The position numbers and the translations under genes are program-made. Positions 1-12,160 of a stretch of 64,000 bases of DNA are shown here, piece after piece. The notes beneath the pieces were generated by a model. The model was not told where the DNA came from. It ran no database searches and worked only from the letters and a program-made list of their open reading frames with translations. How positions within the stretch are numbered: the first letter of the stretch is position 1; each line of letters begins with the position of its first letter. The stretch is from Macrotrachela quadricornifera (taxonomy: Eukaryota > Rotifera > Eurotatoria > Philodinida > Philodinidae): positions 1,347,821 to 1,411,820 of the forward strand of contig JAJEKB010021741.1 in assembly GCA_022393335.1 (NCBI GenBank). Reading direction: 5' to 3'.

Positions 1-265
1 CGTAAACGACCGAAATCGGGCGGGGACACTTCGGACGGTTTCCTCGTCAGTTACTGCAGAAAAAATACAGTAAAAATATCAATATTTGAGTTTGAACTTA
101 CCAAACATCGATTATCTTTAAACTTTTGTCAGTCTTAAAGAGGTTTACTTATGGATAAAATGTACGCTCAAGGAGAGTTGGTTAGTCGAATACATATTCG
201 ATGAGTGAAAAAAACTGACCGATAAATTATCACATTTTGCATTGGTTCAGTTCATTATTTTATTG
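1..265. other. Intergenic, no gene seen
   Basis: No convincing reading frame. The first 50 bases are unusually GC-rich for this window and could be the end of a mobile element cut by the window edge. The rest is AT-rich. Confidence 0.5.
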
Positions 266-268
266 TTA

Positions 269-500
269 CTACCAACGACAAAATTAACTATACATTTGGT
301 TGTGGTCTAAAATATAGAATTTATATTTATAAGGAATTTTTTGGATATACATGAATAGTACAAGTATAGGTGTTTATAATACAAATAATCATAAACATCT
401 ATACTTGTACTATTCATATATATTCAAAAAAAACCCTTTAACTATAAACTTTGTGCTTTAGACCAAAAACCAAGTGTATAATTAATTTTGTCGTTGGTAG
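269..500. mobile_element. MITE with TTA target duplication (Harbinger/Tourist-like)
   Basis: A 232-bp near-perfect palindrome. Its ends read CTACCAACGACAAAATTAA and the reverse complement. It is flanked on both sides by TTA (266-268 and 501-503). A 3-bp TWA duplication is the mark of PIF/Harbinger elements and their Tourist-like MITEs; the family name is inferred from that only, because the tip is not a classical Harbinger tip. No coding capacity. The arms fold back around position 385. Confidence 0.8.
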
Positions 501-679
501 TTAGAAACTTTTCCTTACTTTCACATTATTCCATTTTATTTGGTTATTTCTTCTGTGGTTCTTTTTCATAGAAAATCAGAAGAGAGAAATACAGCCTATC
601 TATACAACAGGAATTAAGATACTATACTCTTTATGAGGATGGAACGATCATATCGCAATGATATTATCTTGAGAAAAAC

Positions 680-1535
680 CATTTTATGATTATATCTACA
701 CGGTTGGAAACAATATTATTCCAGGGGAGTACTGCTATAATTTCAATTAGAAGACATAATGAATTTTATATCAAAAGAAAGCTCATCAAAAATAGGGTTT
801 ATTGATACTAAATAGTAGGAGTTATGAAAACTTTTTAATATCGAATTTAAGAAACTTTCAGAAATTTGATGATTTTTTTGCAGTGGAAAAGTCAAGTGGC
901 AGTAATTCAAAAATGAAGTAAAATGTTTCTCTTTGGATATTTTGACATGGTTCGATAGAGCATGTCGAGTCCTACAAAACTGTTTATATGAAAAACTTTT
1001 TAAGCAGAGTTATTGAGTTAAAATTTAGTAAAAACTGTCTAAAAAAATGTACCGAAAAAAATCGCATTTTTTACAGGCATTTTAAGGGAAGAGGTGGTCT
1101 TTTTTTATACTAAATTCAGCCGTTTTTCATACATATAAAAATCTGCCTTTTTCAAATGTTTTTAGAGATTTTTTAAACAGTTTTGTGAATTTTTTATCAC
1201 AAAAAAATGACTCAAAAAATTTTTCACATATAAAGTTTTGTAGCGCTCGACGACCTCTATCGAACCATGTCAAAATATCCAAAGAAAAACATTTTACTTC
1301 ATTTTTGAATTACTGACACCTTACTTTTCCACTGCAAGAAAGCACAAAATTTCTGAAAGTTTCTTAAGTCCAATAGTAAAAAGTTTTCATAACCTTTACT
1401 ATTTAGTATTAATAAGCCCCATTTTTGTTGAGTTGTCTTCTGATACAAAAATCATTATGTCGTCCATTTAAAATTATAGTGGTATCCATCCTGGAATGAT
1501 ATTATTTCCAATTATGTAAATGATCTCCTCATCGT
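680..1535. mobile_element. Long imperfect palindrome (foldback element)
   Basis: Two arms of about 400 bases are reverse complements with scattered mismatches, centred near 1106. Examples are CAAAAATGAAGTAAAATGTTT at about 912 against its complement near 1293, and GACATGGTTCGATAGAG at 943 against CTCTATCGAACCATGTC at 1255. There is no coding frame. It is most simply a decayed non-autonomous transposon made almost entirely of long terminal inverted repeats. Ends and target duplication could not be fixed. Confidence 0.7.
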
Positions 1536-2790
1536 TTTATCATTGGAAATACATCGGTATTTATAGGTGATAATGACGAGAATATATCGCAAGAACAAAT
1601 AACATATTGTCAGAAGAACGAAACGATGTTTCTTTCTTTCAATTAATAATAGATGAATTTGTGAGCATTGTTCAGGGAAATCCAATGAATAAGGAAAAAT
1701 ATGAACTTCATTATAGAAGCATATGAAATCGGATAATGGAAAATTTTAATTTATTCATATGAATCAAAAGACATCTTATTGTATAAAATTACTCTCAAAA
1801 CTATGTTAAAAACTGAAAGAAAAGAGATTAAATTAATAAAGAGTTCTTAATTAGGTTTATTCATATGCGTATTGTCGTCGACATATTTTTTAAGCGAGAA
1901 TTTGAATTGTTCAATGACACAAGTCGATTTATCCTATTGGATAATTTGTACTTATTTTTATTGAGATGATTACACGCTTCTAGTTAGTATTTCGATTTCT
2001 TCTGACTGCATCTCTTGTTTGTAGTATTTCGAATTATCTTTTAAAATAATTTGACTTATCTTATATAATAACTCAAGTTACTAGTTAAAACCACAAAACT
2101 CATTCAAAAGAATTGAGTTATTCATTAAGACAAATTAAGTTATCCAATAAAATAACTTAATTTATTCAATAATAGCATATATTAAGTTAATTAAACAAAG
2201 TCATCCAACTCATTTATGTTTTCTATGAAAAACTTTGATTTATTTTATACGATAAGTCAATTTATTCCAAGGAATAACTCGAACTCAATCCTTAATAAAT
2301 ATATCAATAAAAGAAAAGGATTTAACATGTACAAAAACTAAAAGATTTTATTATAATAAAACTAGTTCTCAAATTTCAGTACAATATGAAATAAACAAAA
2401 ATAATAATAGAAAATTCTATATTTCAAATGTTTATATTTTATTTCTGACTAGGTTTTCCTGTTACATTAGTTGGCAGTAAATGATTTCATGTGTGTTTAC
2501 AATGAAAATCATATTTTTTCGTAACTCTTTGAACTGTTCGTTAGACAGTGCCTAAAGAGTATTCATCTACGGTTTTACAGATTACCAAAGGAGAAAATCT
2601 TTCATAAGAAATATCAATAACAGAAAGGACAAGAAAACATATTGATGGACTACATAATCGGTAACAGTTTTATTCATTTTCATATAATTATTCATTACAA
2701 TATTCACATTCTCTATTCCTCTTTACATTCTTTCATTTATTTCATTCAATTATTCTAATATATATAACTTGTTAACAATTTTCTCAAATA
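1536..2790. other. AT-rich, no gene; palindromic short repeats in the middle
   Basis: No protein-like frame. Between about 1930 and 2290 a degenerate motif of about 30 bases recurs, built from TTATYCAAWWGGATAA-like palindromes followed by AACTYAATTTATT. The rest is featureless AT-rich DNA. Confidence 0.5.
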
Positions 2791-2792
2791 TA

Positions 2793-3689
2793 CAGGGGGG
2801 TGCAAAAGTCAGTTTACCCAAAAAAAAAACTAAATATCTCCATTACGGGTCGAGCAAACGAACTGACTCTTTCACCAATAATAGATGCATGTTCAAGCTT
2901 CATATCCATAAAGACATGCCTAGAAACAACCTTTGTTAAGTATCACTATTGACCTCAACAAGAAAAATTTATTTTTCAGTTTGAAAAAAAAGGCACTTGA
3001 GCCAAAAAAAAGTTGAATATCTCCATTACGGCTCGAGCAAACGAACTGATTTTTTTACCAATGATAGAGGCATGTACAAGCTTTATATCCATAAAGACAT
3101 GCCTAGAGAAAACCCGTTTGTTAAGTGTATTGTTTTTCATTCTATCTATGAAAAATAAAATTATTTTGTTGTGGTCATTGGTAATACTTTATAAGGACTC
3201 TCTCTCTCATCTTATCCGTACGGATTTAAAGTGTGAACATGCTTCCATTATTGGTAAAAAAATCAGCCCGGTTGTTCGAACCGTAGCGGAGATATTTAAT
3301 TTTTCCTTGGCATCGTGACTTTTAGGCCATATTCAGGGTGGCGCAAAAGCCAGTCTACCAAAATAAAAATTGAATATCTCTATTACAACTCGAGCAAACA
3401 AGCTGATTTTTTTACTAATAATAGAGGCATGTTCAAGCTTCATATCTATAAAGACATGTCTAGAGAGACCCTTTGTTAAGTATCACTATTGATCTCAACA
3501 AAAAATGTTTTACTTTTTGACAGATAGGAGAAAAAATAATATACTTAACAAAGGGTTTCTCTAGGCATGTCTTTATGGATATAAATCTTGTACATGTCTC
3601 TATCATTGGTAAAAAAATCAGTTCGTTTGCTCGACCCGTAATGGAGATATTTAATTTTTTTTTGGGTAAACTGACTTTTGCACCCCCTA
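2793..3689. mobile_element. TA-flanked mariner-like non-autonomous element with internal repeats
   Basis: Terminal inverted repeats read CAGGGGGGTGCAAAAGTCAG at the left and the complement of TAGGGGGTGCAAAAGTCAG at the right. TA lies outside both ends (2791-2792, 3690-3691), as in Tc1/mariner insertions. Inside, an approximately 150-base unit is present about five times: forward from 2800, 3010 and 3340, reversed at about 3185-3335 and 3545-3689. Its core is GGCATGTTCAAGCTT followed by CATAAAGACATGCCTAGAG. Apparent frames of 101 and 112 codons cover these repeats and are not genes. A diverged relative lies near 36300-36625. Confidence 0.8.
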
Positions 3690-3903
3690 TAGTATGACAT
3701 CGGATTCTCTCGAGAACTTGTCAACACTTGAATTTGACTCATTGTCTCACTATAAGTACGAATTCTTTCAAGATAGTAATACCGTAATTGTACAAATGAA
3801 CAAATAACAAAGAAATAATTTAGATTTATGTATAGAATAGATAGAGGACATTTATCTATTTTCAATTGGTCTTTGAAAACCACAATGATTCAATAGACGT
3901 AAC

Positions 3904-5841
3904 GAGGGTTGCCAACTCCAAAGGTGTCGAATGAGGTACAAAAGACCTCAAATGGGGTACACATGAGGTACAATTTTTCTCAAAATGGGGTACCTTCATG
4001 GGATACATTATATTTTTTAAAATCAAAGATAGGCCACTGAAAAATTGGTTGAAAAAAAAATCGTTTTCTTAGAAATGAGAGAACGTATTTTACCTTTTCT
4101 GTATGGGATATGTTCCACCGATAATGTTGTGCTTTTCTGTTCGGTACTGACTTGCTGTTTTGTTTCCTCATTTGATGCCGACCAGTGAGTTAATGAGTTC
4201 ATCGTTGTCGATTTGGTCAAGTTACAACCTTTGGTGTTTTTCCTATATTTCGAACGCAAACAAGTACAAATAAACGAAATAGTTCAAAAGTAGTGGAATA
4301 GTGTTAAGTTGAAGGAGAAAAATGGATTTGTGAATTTCAATGAATTTCTCTGGATCTCAAAGGAAATTTTTGCAAAACGAATATTATCTAAACCTTATAT
4401 ACTAGGCAACTCTTGCGGTCTTATTACAGTGAACATCAATAGTATCAGTTTGAGCGTGTTTTCGGTATTGTTGATCATTATATTTTTCGAGCTATTTTTT
4501 GATTTCTCGATGAAGATGCGATATTCAAATCAGTTTTTACATTTAGTGATTAAAATTTTATTTTTTCGAGAACACAGAAGGCTTTCGGATCTAGATAATA
4601 TTTTTCGCATTAATTTCTTTCTTCTTGAAATAGATATGGCCATCCGACTAACTTTAAGTACCTTCAAGCATCTGGATCAAGCTATAATTTAGAAAATAGC
4701 TTTCGATTTTTTCAGTTAACCTATAGTTTCCGTAGTGCAGTTTGAATAGATTATATCTGACTTTCATGATCGGTGTGGGTTTCTCAAGATAGTTCTGATT
4801 CAACGAAATAGGCAGCCTTCGTAAAAAAAATCCTGTCTATCCAATGCTATCTTGATTAGATAACTTGAGACTCATATTGAAAATCCAATTTCGATCATCT
4901 AAGAAGCTTACCCATTAGGGAGGGCTGGTGGTCTAGTTCTCTTCCCCAAAATTTGAAAGAATGCCTCACTTCCTGCCAAAAATTTTAAAACTTTCTGCTA
5001 AAACTTTCGGATTTTTCTGATAAACGAGCGCACAAACTGGAATTTTGAGCTCTTTTCTTTGATTTTCTGTCAGGAAAATCTCGCAGAAATGCATGGTTTC
5101 AGTATTTTCTACTTGATATATGTCAGAAAGCCACTTGATAGCACTTTTTGGCAAAATTTTCGGCCTTTCCACTTTTAAAAATAATCGGGAGTTTTATACA
5201 TCTAAATCAAAAACAGTAGTACAAGTGACAATTCGCAAAATAATCCAAAACATCATTCTCAATCGGAGAGACAGAAAAACCATTGTGAAAGTCATATATC
5301 ATCTAAAGAAGCCAAAAAAATAATGTTAAAAGGATATCTCGATTGAGAAATGTCTACTAGCAGAAGTTTAAATGATTCTTGACTGCCTTGTGATTTTGAT
5401 TATTTCAGGAGTGACACTAGTCTTCTTTTTTACGATATTTTCTAAATTTGACATTCATAGCTGTTTAGATTTTAGAATGATTTTGTGAATTGAAATCGGC
5501 TTTTTCCTTTTCTCAGCACCTATCATAAAATCAATCTGACTTTAGTGTAAAATTGAGAGGTCAGAAGAAGAGGATACATACGTCTATGCAGACGCAACGA
5601 TTATTCATACTTACTAATTTTGAATCAGTCGTTATGATTTACACTTCACATCTCTACAAAAACAACACTACATAAAGAGAAAATCTCCTTCATTTTACTC
5701 AAAGATAATCTATCTATAGTGTAAAAGCAAAAATTCTAAATGGGATACAAAATACGTACCTCAGAGGTACAGATTTTTGTGGGGTTCAAACGGTCGAAAT
5801 GAGGTACTGTACCTCAAAATGGGGTACAGTTGGCAACCCTG
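3904..5841. mobile_element. hAT-like element, 8-bp TSD, AATGRGGTAC subterminal repeats
   Basis: Termini are GAGGGTTGCCAAC at the left and the complement of CAGGGTTGCCAAC at the right, a typical hAT tip. The flanks are GACGTAAC (3896-3903) and GACGTAAT (5842-5849), an 8-bp duplication with one mismatch. Both ends carry several copies of AATGAGGTAC/AATGGGGTAC. The 1.9-kb interior has frames of up to 127 codons with no recognisable transposase, so it is probably non-autonomous or badly decayed. A second weak inverted repeat occupies about 4930-5190. Confidence 0.82.
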
Positions 5842-5912
5842 GACGTAATGATAAAAATTCATTCACATACAATATTTTTTTCAATTTCTATGGAAATTGA
5901 TCTTCAAAAAAT

Positions 5913-6288
5913 GAGCAGTCATCCTATTCCGCGATGTTGAACATTAGGGCACTAGTTCCGCCTAGGGAACTAATTCCACCGATTTCGGAATTACATGAAG
6001 TTTGAGAAGCAATTCCGGAATCGGTACTAGTTCCATCAATTCCGGAATTGGAAGGAATTCCGTGTAATTCCGTCTGATTCCGGATCCGTTCACTATGATA
6101 ATTTAGAAGCATACGATAAAGACTAATGCATATATGATTCCGAAATCAGACGGAATTCCTAGGAATTTCCTCTGATGGCGGAATTGAATCGTCTTATGTT
6201 AATATCTGTTTCCGGAACCGGATGTAACTAGATCCTAGGCGGAACTGGTTCCGTTAATGTGCAACATCACGGAATAGGATGTACTCTC
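5913..6288. mobile_element. hAT-like MITE with TTCCGGAA-type repeats, 8-bp TSD
   Basis: A 376-bp element flanked by exact CAAAAAAT duplications (5905-5912, 6289-6296). The left tip is GAGCAGTCATCCTATTCC; the right tip, read inward, is GAGAGTACATCCTATTCC. The interior is an inverted pair of arms made of AATTCCG/TTCCGGAA words, far richer in GC than the surroundings. The left 18 bases are identical to one end of the elements at 16417-17684 and 33229-34231, but the internal word differs. It lies only 63 bp from the preceding hAT-like element. Confidence 0.85.
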
Positions 6289-6296
6289 CAAAAAAT

Positions 6297-6982
6297 TACA
6301 CGATAAAATATATAAGAAGAAAGTAAATTTGGACGAGGTTTAAAAGGACACTATGGGATGAGACAAAAAGTATTTAGGGTGAATCGTGTCGGACGAATAG
6401 TAAGGAACGAGCTATTACATACCGAAATGAAGGGTCACCAAACAGACAAAATAAATATTATTAATAATGAGAATGAAAGTAAGAGAGACAATATTTTTGA
6501 GTGGACTCACCTACCGGCTCAATTGAACACTGTCCAAAATTATACGAAATAAAATTCCAAGAAATATACTATCTTGTGGATGAGATATAAATATTTTTTA
6601 TCTCGATTTCAATGAAATAATGGATATGATAAAAGGCCACTACAGAACAAGAAATCTCTGTATTTTTTCTATCACTATTTTAAAATATGATACTTCACAA
6701 TGTTCAATATATATGTCTTTCGAAGATTTTTAACTACTTCTATCAAGAAAAAGTGTCTCTCCAATTTATATTTTTTTTATATTTGAGAAATCATTGATAT
6801 AAACATCAGTAAAACATATTATAATAGTACTTTTCTTTACAACAACTGAGAATTTTCTCTATTCTTCTCTAACACATCAAATAGAGTAAAAAACAATACT
6901 ATAGAAGTTTTTCTTTTCTCACAAATTCAAAGGAAATGAAAGGTTTCTTTTGATGATAATCATGTTTTTCTCTTTCTTTTAG
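6297..6982. other. Upstream of the NHL gene; first exon not identified
   Basis: This stretch should contain the 5' part or an intron of the NHL gene. A pyrimidine tract ending in AG (to 6982) looks like a splice acceptor. A 64-codon frame at 6358-6552 is possible coding sequence, but its composition is not convincing and no clear donor ties it to the gene. The rest is AT-rich. Confidence 0.35.
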
Positions 6983-7896
6983 TACCACTTCGTGCCAGTT
7001 TGATAGATATTCCTGCAAATGCCACATGGAACAACAATGGTCAAACAGTAGGAGGACAAAATCCAACACTCTCTTGCCCTTTCGGTTTATATGTGGATGA
7101 TGAACAAACAATTTATGTTGCTGATCGTTTCAATCACCGTATTGTAGCATGGAAATCGGATGAAACAAATGGACAAATAGTGGCAGGTGGACATGGAGAA
7201 GGGAATGGTGCTCATCAATTGAATTGCCCAACAGATGTGATCGTGGATAAAGAGAGAAATAGTCTTATTATTTGTGATTGGGGGAATAAAAGAGTAGTTA
7301 GATGGCCTCGTCAAAATGGAACAAGTGGAGAAATAATTATTTCGAATATCGTTTGTTATGGTTTGACAATGGATGACAATGGATTTCTCTATATCTCTGA
7401 TGTTGGCAAATGTGAAGTAAGAAAATATCGAATGGGTGAATCCCAAGGAATAGTAGTAGCAGGTGGAAATGGACAAGGAAATCGTCTTGATCAACTCATT
7501 GAGCCCACTTACATATTTGTCGATCGAGAACATTCAGTATTTGTTTCTGACAATTCCCGTGTGATGAAATGGATAGAAGGTGCAAAAGAAGGTATTGTTG
7601 TTGCTGGTGGACAACAACAAGGAAATAGTTTGACACAATTGTCTTTTCCTGGAGGAGTTGTAGTTGATCAATTGGGTACTGTTTATGTAGCTGATAGTTT
7701 TAATGATCGAATTGTACGTTGGCCTAAAGGAGTACAACAAGGAAATGTTATTGTTGGTGGAAATGGTGAAGGAGCACAAGCAAATCCACTCAATGGACCT
7801 GCAGGATTGTCATTTGATCGACAAGGTAATCTCTATGTTGTTGATCGTGATAACAATCGAGTACAACGATTTAATATTGAAATACCATGCAATTAA
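6983..7896 (+). CDS. NHL-repeat six-bladed propeller protein, C-terminal exon (5' partial)
   Basis: The frame is open from a splice-like acceptor (TTTCTTTTAG just before 6983) to TAA at 7894-7896. Counting the TTG at 7000 as residue 1, six NHL repeats lie near 27-51, 77-102, 119-143, 169-191, 217-241 and 267-291. Each has the pattern P-x-G-hydrophobic-x3-D-x4-hydrophobic-YV-x-D-x2-N-x-R-hydrophobic-x-RW; examples are IYVADRFNHRIVAW and VYVADSFNDRIVRW. Linkers carry the IVAGGxGxGN signature. Six repeats can close a complete beta-propeller, a protein- or ligand-binding scaffold. No enzymatic residues are seen. The start of the gene is missing, so secretion, a membrane anchor or an attached domain cannot be judged. 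Such NHL-only proteins are abundant in bdelloid rotifers (family knowledge). The frame has no stops and looks functional. Confidence 0.9.
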
Positions 7897-8017
7897 TGGG
7901 ATGAATTGATAAATTTTATTTATTTTCAGCTATTGGTTATAATATTTTGATTGCTATGTCATTTTAATTGAAAAGAAATGAATTGATGTATATTTATATT
8001 CACGGACGCGCGCGTGA

Positions 8018-8130
8018 CCAGAGAGACCCTGATTGTTGGAGGCACAAAAGCCAACAACGGTAAGACTATGTACGTACATAAAAGGTCTTTCCATTGTCTT
8101 TGCCCAACAAGAGCAGTATCTCTCTGGATT
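8018..8130. repeat. Small inverted repeat with CCAGAGAGA ends
   Basis: CCAGAGAGACCCTGATTGTTGG at the left pairs with the complement of CCAGAGAGATACTGCTCTTGTTGG at the right, around a loop of about 60 bases. It resembles a very short MITE, but I find no matching target duplication. Confidence 0.45.
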
Positions 8131-8306
8131 AAATTAATGTAGAAAATATATATTAATTCAACGCTAAAAGAAAAGTAGTTAAAAGAAATGAACAGCACTC
8201 ACCCTCACACCCTTGGAGAAAAAATTTTGGGTGGAAATAAATTTACTACTATTTCTGTTCCAATGTAACAGTAGTATATTTATTTCCGAAAAAAAGATAT
8301 GTAAAT

Positions 8307-8490
8307 GCTTAAATTTTGGGTGCTTTTCATTCAATTGAATAAATTTCTTTCATATTCCATTGGTTATTGATTATCAATTAAATAATTGTTACATTTGAAA
8401 CAGAAAGAGTCATTTAATTAATAATCAATAACAAGTTGAATCTGAAAAACATTACTTAAGTGAATGAAAAACGAAAAAATTTTTTAAGAA
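8307..8490. repeat. Imperfect foldback of about 180 bp
   Basis: The left arm (GCTTTTCATTCAATTG, then GGTTATTGATTATCAATTAAAT) pairs with the right arm (ATTTAATTAATAATCAATAAC, then GTGAATGAAAAACG), centred near 8397. No coding content. Confidence 0.5.
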
Positions 8491-8625
8491 CCCTATCTAT
8501 CCCCAACTAACTTATTGTTAAGAGACTTACTTAATTTATTGAAATAAATGATAAATTTCAGTCTCTTATATATGATATCATTTATTGAGAAAGCGGTTGA
8601 CTTTGTCGTTCATGTTCGTCATTAA

Positions 8626-8658
8626 TTTTCATTCATATATGTCATATATGAATGAAAA
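8626..8658. repeat. Perfect 16-bp hairpin
   Basis: TTTTCATTCATATATG is followed after a single T by its exact reverse complement. Too short to classify. Confidence 0.7.
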
Positions 8659-10418
8659 AAAACTGAAAATAGCCCATATGTTTCTTATATGCTTAATTGC
8701 CTTCACATTGACGTCCATATTGTATGATTTATACACATAAGTATAATATGCATTTTTATCAATTAAGTGATTTATAAATATTCAATGAAGCAGTCATTTT
8801 TCATTACAATTAAATTAACGTATATATGTCGTGGGATAAAATGAGTTTTGAGCTCGGAAAAAAGAGAGGAATGAACCCGGTTATTTAGATTTGTTAAAAC
8901 AAAAAAGTAATCGATTTAATCAAGAGCATTATTTTAAAACCAATTATCATAAAGAACCATGAATACTATTTTATTTTGAATAACAACTTTTTTACAAGTC
9001 ATAATAATGAGTGTCCCAAGAATAATGGACCTCTCAGTATTTTGAATATTTCTTCGCTATTACCTTTTTGATTAAAATACTTTTTTTTATCAAAAGATAA
9101 TGTTTGAAATTCTCTACAAAATCATATATGGCTCGATCCAAAACCTGTTTTAGATAGATTTGAAAAAAGATGAAAACTAAAGACATACAAAAAGCTGTAA
9201 AATATAACAGATTGAGCACAATGAATCACTCCTCTTTGCACCCATTTGTTATCACTTTGTCGTAATAAAGAAACAAAATATACTACAAGATGCAGCATGA
9301 AAAGTGCTACAACTTACATAAGATCGCTTATCTTATAGTTGCACTTTCTGGTCTCAAAATGGACAAAATTTTGAGAGATCAAATTTCGACCATACGAAAA
9401 TAATATTTTTTTTGATACAAAATGAATTCATTTTTTTTTATGTCATCTTGTTATTACCATACATGTTTTATTCAAAAAAAAAGTAAAATATATCACAAGA
9501 TGCAGCGTGAAACGCTCTGCAATTTAAAAAAGAACAATTATGAAAAGGTGTCATTAAGAGAAAAACAAATTCATCTTATAACCAAAAGCAGACATATTTT
9601 TGCACGGTCGAAATTTGATCGTTCAAAAATTTGTCCATTTTGAGACCAGAAAGTGCAACTATAAGATAAGCGATCTTATGTAAGTTGTAGCACTTTTCAT
9701 GCTGCATCTTGTAGTATATTTTGTTTCTTTAACACGACAAAGTGATAACAAATGGGATGCAAAGAGGGACGATTTATTGTGCTCAGTCTGTTACATTTTA
9801 CAGCTTTTTATATGTCTTTAGTTTTCATCTTTTTTCAAATCTATCTAAAACAGGTTTTGGATCGAGTCATGTATGATTTTGTAGAGAATTTCAAGCGCTA
9901 TCTTTTGATAAAAAATGTATTTTAATCAAAAGGATCCCAGGGCGAAGATTCCGGCCTCCGGAAACGATCAGAAACCGGCCGGAAACGGCGTCTTTCCGGG
10001 AGCAATCCGCCCGTTTCCGCACAAGGAAATCGCCGGAACCGGCCGGAAAAAACACAGATCAGAGAAGCAGTATTCCGGACCGGAAAGCAATCGTACCGGA
10101 AACGGTGTATTCCAAGCATTTCCGCAAGCAGGAAAACAAACGGATCGATACCGTATCCTGCCGGAAAAAAACAGGAACCCATGTGATACGTTCGTAAAAC
10201 AACCCAGATCCCTCCGGAACCACAGCGGAATTATCTCGTGAAAGTTCGGAAAAAACCGGAAAAGACACCGTTTCCCGCAATAAAATTTAAAAGACTTTCT
10301 CAAAATAATGAATCCTCCACAGTGAAAAAGACTATTTGGAGAAAGCCTCAATACATTTTAATAATGAATCTCAAAAATATCTGATCTAATCAATGTGAAT
10401 CATGAATCCGTCGAAGGG

Positions 10419-10700
10419 AAAAGTCTCATTGATACTTCTTAATGATATAAATCAATAAATATCAAACTTTTGATACGAAATAAAAGTCCCATTGAGGCTT
10501 TTCAATAATCTAAATTAATAAATATCAAACTTTTGATATGAAATAAAAGCCCAATTGAGGCTTGTTAAAGATCTAAACCCATAAATATCAAACTTTTGAT
10601 ACGCAATAAAAGTCCCATTGAGGCTTCTCAATGATCTAAATCAATAAATATCAAATTCTTGATGCTAAATAAAAGTCTTATTTAGCCTTTTCAATGATAT
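10419..10700. repeat. 63-bp tandem repeat, about 4.5 copies
   Basis: Units begin with AAAAGTCCCATTGAGGCTT or a variant at exactly 10419, 10482, 10545, 10608 and 10671, so the period is a strict 63 bp with point differences only. AAATATCAAACTTTTGAT ends the unit. 63 is a multiple of three, but all frames contain stops. Confidence 0.9.
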
Positions 10701-10829
10701 GTTTCATTGACTCTTCACTATACCTCGTAAACGAGGTAAGAGTCTAACATACTATGGGCTATTTAATTTCAGTCTGAATTTATCAAATACAAATAATACT
10801 TGATTTCAAATTGAAATGTGAGTCTAATG

Positions 10830-10935
10830 GGGAGGGAGAGGGTGAAGGCTGTGACTGTGTGTGATGGCAGGAGTGACTGAGGGTGAGGGAGGTGAGTGAG
10901 GGTGCGGGCGAGCGAGTGAGAGTGAGGGTAAGCTT
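10830..10935 (+). repeat. G-rich GA/GT low-complexity tract
   Basis: The plus strand is almost only G, A and T, with many GAGGG, GTGAG and GAGTGAG words. It is low-complexity DNA inside the nested GC-rich-ended element. No coding or regulatory meaning can be assigned. Confidence 0.7.
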
Positions 10936-11426
10936 GGGTTTTGGGAGACTTTGATTTTTAGCCCCGCCTGTACAGGGGACTAAGGCGGGACTTTGCGGAA
11001 ATATGCGGGACTAAGGGTTTTAAGTAAGACTACGTAGTAACAAGCGCGAAACGTCTGATTCGGAAGGCGTTGCTGTGGTTTTTTTAAATTTAGAATTCAA
11101 TTTTAAATAAAAAAGACCATAGACTCGAGTCTAATTGAGACGTCTCAAAGACCTAAACTAATGTGTAATGATCAAAGCCTTCATCCTCATAAGAGTTAAA
11201 ACATTCATCGAGCCTATTCAATCCGGAACTCTACTAACAAAGCTTAGAATCTCAACGGCTAGGTTAGTCAAACTATTTTATAAATAGTGTATAATCCAGG
11301 GTGAAGCTAACCATAACGCTTAGGAAACCAAACCGTTCCTAAAATACATATCATACCGAAAATGTATCGAAACTTACATTCTCAATATCTAACAGTCACT
11401 CCAAGATATACACCCAAACATTCAAA

Positions 11427-12160
11427 ACAAACCACTCACTAGGTAATTGACCTATAGTTTCAATCTGAAATCTCAATATTATGAAAGATCTTTACGAAAA
11501 AAATTTTATCTACCCCTAACCTTATGCATACAAAATAATCTCTCATTATACTTCGTTTTTTCCATAGGTTCAAAAGAGACTGAAAATGATTTTTTGTTTC
11601 ACTTAAATGAGTAAAAAAGTCCTACCTGAAGTATTTTTCTTACGAAAAAAAGTATTACTATGTGTATATGAAATACTTGAAACAGGCTCCCTTATATAAG
11701 CTGACATGTTCAAAACAAAACGGTGAGTGGGTAAGCGACCTGAATCCTCAATGAGACGTCTCAATAATACAGAAGATTAATACGAGAAGATTTTCTTTAT
11801 CTCTCAATCTTATGTATAAAAGATAATTGACGCCTACACTTCGCGTTTTGACTAAATTCAAAAGAGACCCAAAATGACTTTTTATCTTACTAAAATCAAT
11901 AAAAAAATCCTACCTGAAGTATTTTTCATACGAAGAAAAGTATCACAGTGTGTATGTGAAATATTTTGAATGAGCTCCCTTATACAGAGTGACATGTTCC
12001 AAACCAGTTGTTGAGTGGGTAGTTGAACTAAAGCCTCAATGAAACATTTGTATAGTACAAAAGATCTTTCGAAGAAATTTTTTTCGCTAACATCAGTTGT
12101 ACGAGATAGTATATTATCGCACTCTTCATTTCGTCTATTTTGTAAGAGGAAGTCAGATTT
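11427..12160. repeat. Direct repeat of about 288 bp, 2.5 copies
   Basis: Units start near 11427, 11711 and 12000. Each contains GAGTGGGTA or a variant, then CTCAATGA and AAAGATCTTTACGA, and CTACCTGAAGTATTTTTC with GCTCCCTTATA in the first two. Divergence is moderate. The 98-codon minus-strand frame at 11882-12178 lies across this repeat and is not taken as a gene. Confidence 0.75.

Larger units (their letters stand above)
7897..9004. other. Intergenic with several small foldback structures
   Basis: No gene seen. Three inverted repeats are listed separately (8018-8130, 8307-8490, 8626-8658). A further small one at about 8230-8285 pairs GGAAATAAATTTACTAC with GTAGTATATTTATTTCC. A short run of CGCGCGCG-like bases at about 8004-8014 is unusual here. 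Confidence 0.5.

Noticed and set aside
9915..10351. Overlapping frames of 73-127 codons on both strands
   Set aside because: They result from GC-rich CCGGAA repeats with few stop codons; no domain, and frames overlap on opposite strands.
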